The notes under the pieces were generated by a model. It ran no database searches. It was not told the DNA's origin and worked only from the letters and a program-made list of their open reading frames with translations. From Acetatifactor sp. (GTDB lineage Bacteria; Bacillota; Clostridia; Lachnospirales; Lachnospiraceae), in the NCBI GenBank assembly GCA_016303085.1, contig JAEDMI010000097.1:1-9263 (forward strand): a DNA stretch of 9,263 nucleotides, written 5' to 3'. Every line of letters begins with the position of its first letter. Positions within the stretch are counted from its first letter, which is position 1. A program made the translations under genes and the position numbers. Of this stretch, positions 5,471 to 9,263 are shown in pieces.

Positions 5471-6674
5471 ATAAGGAATCCAATGTTTCTCTTATTGCTT
5501 TAATAAAATCAAGACTGTTCAGAATCACCGGACTTTCACAGGTGGAAATCAGGGAAAGGCTCTTTGTCATCTTACCGTTTTCAACGGTTTTAATGCAGGC
5601 TCTCTCCAGCTTATCCGCAAAACTCTGAAGTTCAGCAATGCCGTCCAGTTCTCCTCTCTTTCTAAGTGCACCTGTCCATGCAAAAATCGTAGCGATGGAG
5701 TTGGTCGAGGTTTCCTCCCCCTTCAGGTGTTTATAGTAATGACGCTGCACGGTGCCGTGTGCCGCTTCATATTCATAGACCCCGTTTGGCGATACCAGTA
5801 CGGAAGTCATCATAGACAAATCACCGTAAGCGGTTGCCACCATATCCGACATCACATCTCCGTCGTAATTCTTGCAGGCCCAGATAAATCCTCCTTCGGA
5901 ACGGATTACTCTTGCTACCGCGTCATCTATCAGCGTATAGAAATATTCAATGCCCAGTTCCTCAAACTTCGCCTTGAACTCCCTATCATAAATATCCTGA
6001 AAAATGTCCTTAAAGGTATGGTCATATTTCTTGGAAATGGTATCCTTGGTGGAGAACCACAAATCCTGCTTCGTATCCACCGCATAGCTGAAGCATGCCC
6101 TTGCAAAGCTGGTGATGGACTTCTCTGTATTATGAATACCCTGAATGATTCCGGCACCGTCAAAATTGTGAATCAGTTCTCTTGTCTCCGTACCGTCCTC
6201 TGCCGTAAATACCAGTTCTGCTTTTCCGGGACCCGGTACCTTGATTTCCGTATTTTTATAGACATCACCGTATGCATGACGGGCGATTGTGATGGGCTGT
6301 GTCCAGTTTTTCACATAAGGAATGATTCCGTTCACCAAAATGGGAGCACGGAATACGGTGCCGTCCAGAATGGCACGGATAGTTCCATTTGGGCTCTTCC
6401 ACATTTCCTTCAGGTCGTACTCCTTCATTCTTGCACCGTTAGGAGTGATGGTAGCACATTTTACGGCCACCCCATACTTTAATGTAGCATTGGCGGAATC
6501 TACCGTCACCTGATCATCGGTGGCGTTGCGATTCTCCAGCCCCAAGTCATAATACTCTGTCTTCAAATCAATATAGGGAAGCAGCAGTTCATCCTTAATC
6601 ATCTGCCAGAGAATTCTTGTCATTTCGTCTCCGTCCATCTCCACAAGGGGGGTGGTCATTTTAATTTTGTCCAT
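5466..6674 (-). CDS. icd: NADP-dependent isocitrate dehydrogenase, eukaryote-like homodimeric type
   Basis: It converts isocitrate to 2-oxoglutarate and CO2 with NADP+ in the cytosol. The 402 residues match the family that includes human IDH1 rather than the E. coli type. Landmarks are VEMDGDEMTR (11–20), the isocitrate-binding loop SPNGTIRAILDGTVFR (94–109), ITIARHAYGD with the catalytic-Tyr position (128–137), the metal-binding KNYDGDVMSD (268–277, Asp271/Asp275 type) and HGTVQRHY (306–313), whose Arg-His pair is the NADP-specificity motif. GEETSTNSIATIFAW (319–333) follows. The ATG at 6674 is chosen because AGGAG lies 7 nt upstream; an in-frame ATG at 6734 would extend deeper into the regulator gene. 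It overlaps the end of the GntR gene by 14 nt, pointing to translational coupling. With the citrate synthase two genes upstream it would supply 2-oxoglutarate and NADPH. Confidence 0.95.
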   Translation of the reverse strand: MDKIKMTTPLVEMDGDEMTRILWQMIKDELLLPYIDLKTEYYDLGLENRNATDDQVTVDSANATLKYGVAVKCATITPNGARMKEYDLKEMWKSPNGTIRAILDGTVFRAPILVNGIIPYVKNWTQPITIARHAYGDVYKNTEIKVPGPGKAELVFTAEDGTETRELIHNFDGAGIIQGIHNTEKSITSFARACFSYAVDTKQDLWFSTKDTISKKYDHTFKDIFQDIYDREFKAKFEELGIEYFYTLIDDAVARVIRSEGGFIWACKNYDGDVMSDMVATAYGDLSMMTSVLVSPNGVYEYEAAHGTVQRHYYKHLKGEETSTNSIATIFAWTGALRKRGELDGIAELQSFADKLERACIKTVENGKMTKSLSLISTCESPVILNSLDFIKAIRETLDSLL

Positions 6675-7368
6675 ACGCTCTCTCCTTTTCATAGGCTTCA
6701 TGTAAACCATTCTTAACCATATTTTCGTAGGCATTAATCATATGCTGGTGTGCCAGCTGCTCAGCCAGTTCCCCGTCTCCCGCTTTGATTGCCTCCATGA
6801 TTCTTTTGTGCTCTTCGTTTGATTTCGGTCCTCTGTTTGCATTGGAAAGTGTCTTTTTTCTGACTCTGAGCACATACTGATGCAAATCCTTCAACTGATG
6901 TTCCAGAATTTTGCTGTCACATGCCTCATACATGATTTCGTGGAATCTGTTATCCAGCTCAGCCAGCTGTTCCAAATGGCCCTTCCCGGCATGGAATTCT
7001 GCCAGATAAACGTTCTCTTCCATCTCATCCATCTGTTCCTTCGTGATATGTGCTGTAGCCCAACGTGCACAAAGTCCCTCCAGCTGGGAGCGCATCATAT
7101 AAATATCCTTTACATCTTTCTCGGTAATGCCGGTAACATAGGCTCCTCTGTTTGGAATAATCTGAATCAGTCCCTCCAGTTCCAGCTGTCGGAAAGCCTC
7201 TCTCACGGGTGTGCGGCTGACACCCATCTCCTCTCCGATTGCAACCTCCTTCAGTTCCTCGTGCTCCTCATACTTTCCGCTGAGGATGTCGTCTCTCAGT
7301 TTGTGGAAAACCCGGCCCCGCAGGGAATACTTGTCCGTAACCTCCTGCTTCACATCATAATTACTCAT
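6661..7368 (-). CDS. GntR-family transcriptional regulator, FadR subfamily (FCD domain)
   Basis: The 235-residue protein has an N-terminal GntR winged helix (about 16–80), with the recognition region EEMGVSRTPVREAFRQLELE (46–65) and the wing IPNRGAYV (71–78). An all-helical FCD effector domain (about 86–217) follows. Asp139, His143, His187 and His209 sit where the FCD metal-binding residues are expected, so a metal plus a small organic acid ligand is plausible. The ATG at 7368 has GGGAG 5–6 nt upstream and lies 10 nt after the stop of the citrate-synthase-like gene; icd starts inside its last codons. Being in the middle of the operon, it most likely controls that operon through the palindrome at 8893–8930. 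Citrate, 2-oxoglutarate or a related acid as effector is inference only. Confidence 0.93.
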   Translation of the reverse strand: MSNYDVKQEVTDKYSLRGRVFHKLRDDILSGKYEEHEELKEVAIGEEMGVSRTPVREAFRQLELEGLIQIIPNRGAYVTGITEKDVKDIYMMRSQLEGLCARWATAHITKEQMDEMEENVYLAEFHAGKGHLEQLAELDNRFHEIMYEACDSKILEHQLKDLHQYVLRVRKKTLSNANRGPKSNEEHKRIMEAIKAGDGELAEQLAHQHMINAYENMVKNGLHEAYEKERAYGQN

Positions 7369-7378
7369 TTTTTCTCCC

Positions 7379-8791
7379 TTATTTACCTAACGTAATATTC
7401 TTTTCCAGACAGACACGGTTTACACATGCCACAATTTCCTCGTCGGTCATGACAGTAACACGTCCGCCCGCATATTCCTCATCTACCCACTTCTTGATTT
7501 CTTTCACGAGCTCGGAATTTTTCTCCACCTGCTCTTCCCCTTTCAGTTTGTAGTAGGTGTTAATCCAGTGTGCGATGCCCGCCAGCCCCGAGGTATTGGA
7601 TACCGCGCAGAGTACCGGCCTCTTCAGAAATTTCTCCGTATCAAAAATATTATAGATTTCCTCGTTCTTCAACAGTCCATCCGCATGAATTCCCGCTCTT
7701 GTCACGTTAAAGTTTTTACCCACAAAAGGAGTTCTGGGCGGAATCCGGTAACCGATTTCCTTCTCATAGTATTCCGCCAACTCCGTAATCACCGTGGTAT
7801 CCATGCCGTTCAAGTCGCCTTTCAACTGGGCATACTCAAATACCATGGCTTCCAGCGGTGTATTGCCCGTTCTCTCACCGATACCGAACAGGGAAGTGTT
7901 GACACCTGAACAACCGTAGAGCCATGCGGTGGTGGAATTGCTTACCGCCTTGTAAAAATCATTGTGTCCATGCCATTCTATCAGTTCATGCGGCACCCCG
8001 GCATGAGTGTGTATGGCATAGATAATTCCCTGCACACTTCTGGGAATTACGGCACCGGGGAAGTTTACCCCGTAACCCATAGTATCACACGCTCTTATCT
8101 TGATAGGAATTTTATACTCATCCATCAGCTTCATCAGTTCCAGGCAAAACGGAACCACATAACCATAAATGTCGGCTCTGGTGATATCCTCCAAATGGCA
8201 CCGGGGGCTGATTCCCTCCTCCAGGCATTCCCTGATGACGCTGAGATAATGTTCCATAGCCTGTCTTCTTGTCATCTTCAGTTTCAGGAAAATATGGTAG
8301 TCGGAACAGCTTACCAGAATACCCGTCTCCTTCATGCCGATTTCCTTCACTAACTTGAAATCCTCTTTGCTGGCTCGAATCCAACTGGTAACCTCCGGGA
8401 ACTCATAGCCCCGCTCCATACATTTGTATACAGCATCTCTGTCCTTCTTGCTGTAAAGAAAGAACTCGCTGGCACGAATCATACCGTTAGGGCCTCCCAG
8501 CTTATGTAAAAAATCATATATGGTGACAATCTGTTCCGTAGTATAGGGTGCCCGTGACTGTTGTCCGTCACGGAAGGTCGTGTCCGTAATCCAGATTTCC
8601 TTCGGCATATTGTGAGGAACAATCCTGTCGTTAAACGGAATCTTGGGGATTTCAGAGTATGGGAACATATTTCGGAATACATTGGGCTTTTCCACATCAT
8701 CCAATATATACATATGTTCCTCTATCTGCAGAAGATTATTCTTTTGATTCATTGTGACCGGACGATTCTGGAACGTCTCGTTATCTCTCAT
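7379..8791 (-). CDS. HMGL-family condensing enzyme, probable Re-citrate synthase (isopropylmalate/homocitrate synthase-like)
   Basis: This 470-residue enzyme belongs to the DRE-TIM family, which condenses acetyl-CoA with 2-oxo acids. The catalytic DTTFRDGQQSR lies at 70–80, the RCHLEDITRAD region at 197–207, the metal-binding HGHNDFYKAVSNS at 274–286 (His274, His276), GERTGN at 305–310, and AGIHADG at 366–372. There is a roughly 65-residue N-terminal extension before the barrel and no LeuA-type C-terminal regulatory domain, which argues against a feedback-regulated 2-isopropylmalate synthase. The Re-citrate synthase of Clostridium kluyveri is a known member of this superfamily, and the neighbouring icd fits citrate synthesis for glutamate. 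Homocitrate synthase or isopropylmalate synthase remain alternatives. The ATG at 8791 is supported by AAAGGTG about 10 nt upstream; ATG at 8752 has no RBS. First gene of the operon. Confidence 0.78.
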   Translation of the reverse strand: MRDNETFQNRPVTMNQKNNLLQIEEHMYILDDVEKPNVFRNMFPYSEIPKIPFNDRIVPHNMPKEIWITDTTFRDGQQSRAPYTTEQIVTIYDFLHKLGGPNGMIRASEFFLYSKKDRDAVYKCMERGYEFPEVTSWIRASKEDFKLVKEIGMKETGILVSCSDYHIFLKLKMTRRQAMEHYLSVIRECLEEGISPRCHLEDITRADIYGYVVPFCLELMKLMDEYKIPIKIRACDTMGYGVNFPGAVIPRSVQGIIYAIHTHAGVPHELIEWHGHNDFYKAVSNSTTAWLYGCSGVNTSLFGIGERTGNTPLEAMVFEYAQLKGDLNGMDTTVITELAEYYEKEIGYRIPPRTPFVGKNFNVTRAGIHADGLLKNEEIYNIFDTEKFLKRPVLCAVSNTSGLAGIAHWINTYYKLKGEEQVEKNSELVKEIKKWVDEEYAGGRVTVMTDEEIVACVNRVCLEKNITLGK

Positions 8792-8826
8792 AAGCTTTCA
8801 ACACCTTTCTGCGAATTGGCAGTCTG

Positions 8827-8873
8827 TGCCCGACAGGCAATCAACAACCCCATACAATGATAGCTGTCCGGCA
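8827..8873 (-). other. Alternative hairpins in the leader of the citrate-synthase operon
   Basis: In the leader RNA, TGCCGGACAG (8873–8864) can pair with CTGTCGGGCA (8836–8827), 9 of 10 positions with one G·G mismatch, around a 27-nt loop. The downstream arm can instead fold on itself as TGCC-TGTCG-GGCA (8839–8827). The two folds exclude each other. No T-tract follows, so any effect would be on stability or translation. No known riboswitch class is recognised. Confidence 0.35.
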
Positions 8874-8892
8874 TATCGTTCGCATACATTTT

Positions 8893-8930
8893 CACGTCTC
8901 GTATGATTGTATACAATTATACGAGACGTG
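8893..8930. promoter_or_regulatory. Nested 38-nt palindrome, probable operator for the GntR regulator
   Basis: Outer arms cacgtctcgtat (8893–8904) and atacgagacgtg (8919–8930) are perfect 12-bp inverted repeats. Between them lies a perfect 12-nt palindrome, attgtatacaat (8906–8917). Only the pair 8905/8918 is mismatched, so 37 of 38 bases obey one dyad. The core TTGTATACAA has the GT…AC form usual for FadR-type GntR operators. It contains the -10 boxes of both promoters below, so a bound dimer should block RNA polymerase. No T-run follows on the transcribed side, arguing against a terminator. The link to this GntR protein is inferred from context. Confidence 0.8.
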
Positions 8931-8934
8931 TCAA
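8906..8934 (-). promoter_or_regulatory. Promoter P1 of the citrate-synthase–gntR–icd operon
   Basis: TTGACA (8929–8934, perfect) and TACAAT (8906–8911, 5/6) are 17 nt apart. The predicted start is near 8899, giving a leader of about 108 nt. The -10 box lies within the central palindrome. Confidence 0.8.
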
Positions 8935-8944
8935 TGTTTTTCAA
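8916..8944 (-). promoter_or_regulatory. Promoter P2, overlapping P1 and offset by 10 nt
   Basis: TTGAAA (8939–8944, 5/6) and TATAAT (8916–8921, perfect) are also exactly 17 nt apart. A/T-rich sequence upstream (8945–8961) could act as an UP element. The predicted start is near 8909, one helical turn upstream of P1. Confidence 0.65.
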
Positions 8945-8979
8945 GAAAAGTATAAAAAACATCAAGTGCAAGCTCAGTC

Positions 8980-9263
8980 TCACTCCAGAAGCCGCCTTAC
9001 ATTTACCATGCCCCATCCCTGACGATTCCAGGGAATACCTAAATCCATAGCCGAAAATTGCAGCTTCTGTTTACACATTTCATTTGTCATTCCCGGATAA
9101 TTTTGTAATGCCAATGCCGCTGCTCCCGATACCACCGGAGTCGCCATGGAAGTACCGCTCTTGGCAACATAAGCATCCCTTATTTTTCCGTTCCTCTTAT
9201 AATAATGGATATTGCAGGAAATGATGTTCGTACCCGGTGCCACTAAATCCGGTTTCCTTGGAT
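8980..9263 (-). CDS. Subtilisin-like (S8) serine protease, C-terminal end, cut by window edge
   Basis: An open minus-strand frame enters at 9263 and ends with TGA at 8980–8982, giving the last 93 residues. It begins KPDLVAPGTNI, a standard subtilase block. It carries the catalytic-serine motif SGTSMATPVVSGAAALALQ, with the nucleophile in GTSMATP. It ends QGWGMVNVRRLLE shortly after the peptidase domain, with no C-terminal extension, repeat or anchor. The catalytic Asp and His, and any signal peptide, lie outside the window, so I cannot say whether it is secreted. A T-rich stretch follows (minus strand 8959–8946), but no stable terminator hairpin is visible. It is unlikely to be part of the citrate operon, which has its own promoters. 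Confidence 0.93.
   Translation of the reverse strand, partial: PRKPDLVAPGTNIISCNIHYYKRNGKIRDAYVAKSGTSMATPVVSGAAALALQNYPGMTNEMCKQKLQFSAMDLGIPWNRQGWGMVNVRRLLE

Noticed and set aside
5727..6482. Plus-strand open frame of 251 codons inside icd
   Set aside because: It is a mirror of the icd coding sequence, whose catalytic motifs are all intact on the minus strand, and it has no domain features of its own.
8893..8930. The 38-nt palindrome read as a bidirectional terminator
   Set aside because: On the minus strand AAAATG follows rather than a T-run, and there is no plus-strand gene to terminate. Its overlap with two -10 boxes fits an operator better.
8935..8990. Terminator for the S8 protease gene
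   Set aside because: There are T-rich runs and a 7-bp AT-only inverted repeat (8935–8941 with 8955–8961), but no GC-containing stem before a T-run. The region is more likely A/T-rich upstream promoter DNA.
8798..9016. Minus-strand frame of 72 codons across the citrate-operon promoter region
   Set aside because: It overlaps the protease end, both promoters and the palindrome. It has no RBS and no conserved-looking sequence.
1..9263. CRISPR array, tRNA or rRNA, insertion sequence or defence system
   Set aside because: I saw no tandem repeats with spacers, no cloverleaf or rRNA-like segments, no transposase motifs and no target-site duplications. The genes are mostly recognisable housekeeping genes.

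Overview
The window looks like a chromosomal segment from an anaerobic low-to-mid GC Firmicute, most likely a Lachnospiraceae-type Clostridia. The reasons are consensus sigma-A promoters (TTGACA, 17 nt, TATAAT-like), strong GGAGG ribosome binding sites, a Rex redox repressor, an alr–mazF (EndoA-type) pair, and an HMGL-family citrate synthase next to isocitrate dehydrogenase. That assignment is an inference from gene content. Every gene I can support lies on the minus strand, so transcription runs from high to low coordinates. No RNA genes, insertion sequences, CRISPR arrays or prophage genes are visible, and no gene-free stretch exceeds 190 bases.

Reading in the direction of transcription: (a) 9263–8980 is the C-terminal end of a subtilisin-like (S8) serine protease, cut by the window edge. 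(b) 8979–8792 is a regulatory region with two overlapping strong promoters that share a near-perfect 38-nt palindrome, followed by a leader of about 110 nt. (c) 8791–5466 is a compact three-gene operon: an HMGL-family condensing enzyme (probably Re-type citrate synthase), a FadR-type GntR regulator, and a eukaryote-like NADP isocitrate dehydrogenase. Together, with an aconitase not seen here, these would make 2-oxoglutarate for glutamate synthesis, and the regulator is a natural candidate for binding the upstream palindrome. (d) 5456–4051 is a rex operon: consensus promoter, rex with a TTG start, an unrecognised coiled-coil protein gene 17 nt downstream, then a good intrinsic terminator. (e) 4047–874 is an nnr–alr–mazF unit: NAD(P)HX repair enzyme, alanine racemase and an EndoA/MazF-type RNase. 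No antitoxin gene lies between alr and mazF. (f) 848–1 has its own consensus promoter, a structured leader, and the N-terminal half of a CNNM/CorC-family membrane protein that runs off the window at its first CBS domain.

The most notable items are the nested palindrome with offset promoters controlling the citrate/isocitrate operon, the uncharacterised coiled-coil partner of rex, and the MazF toxin without an adjacent antitoxin but with a hairpin over its ribosome binding site. Most genes are ordinary housekeeping genes. I found no clearly novel multi-gene system.
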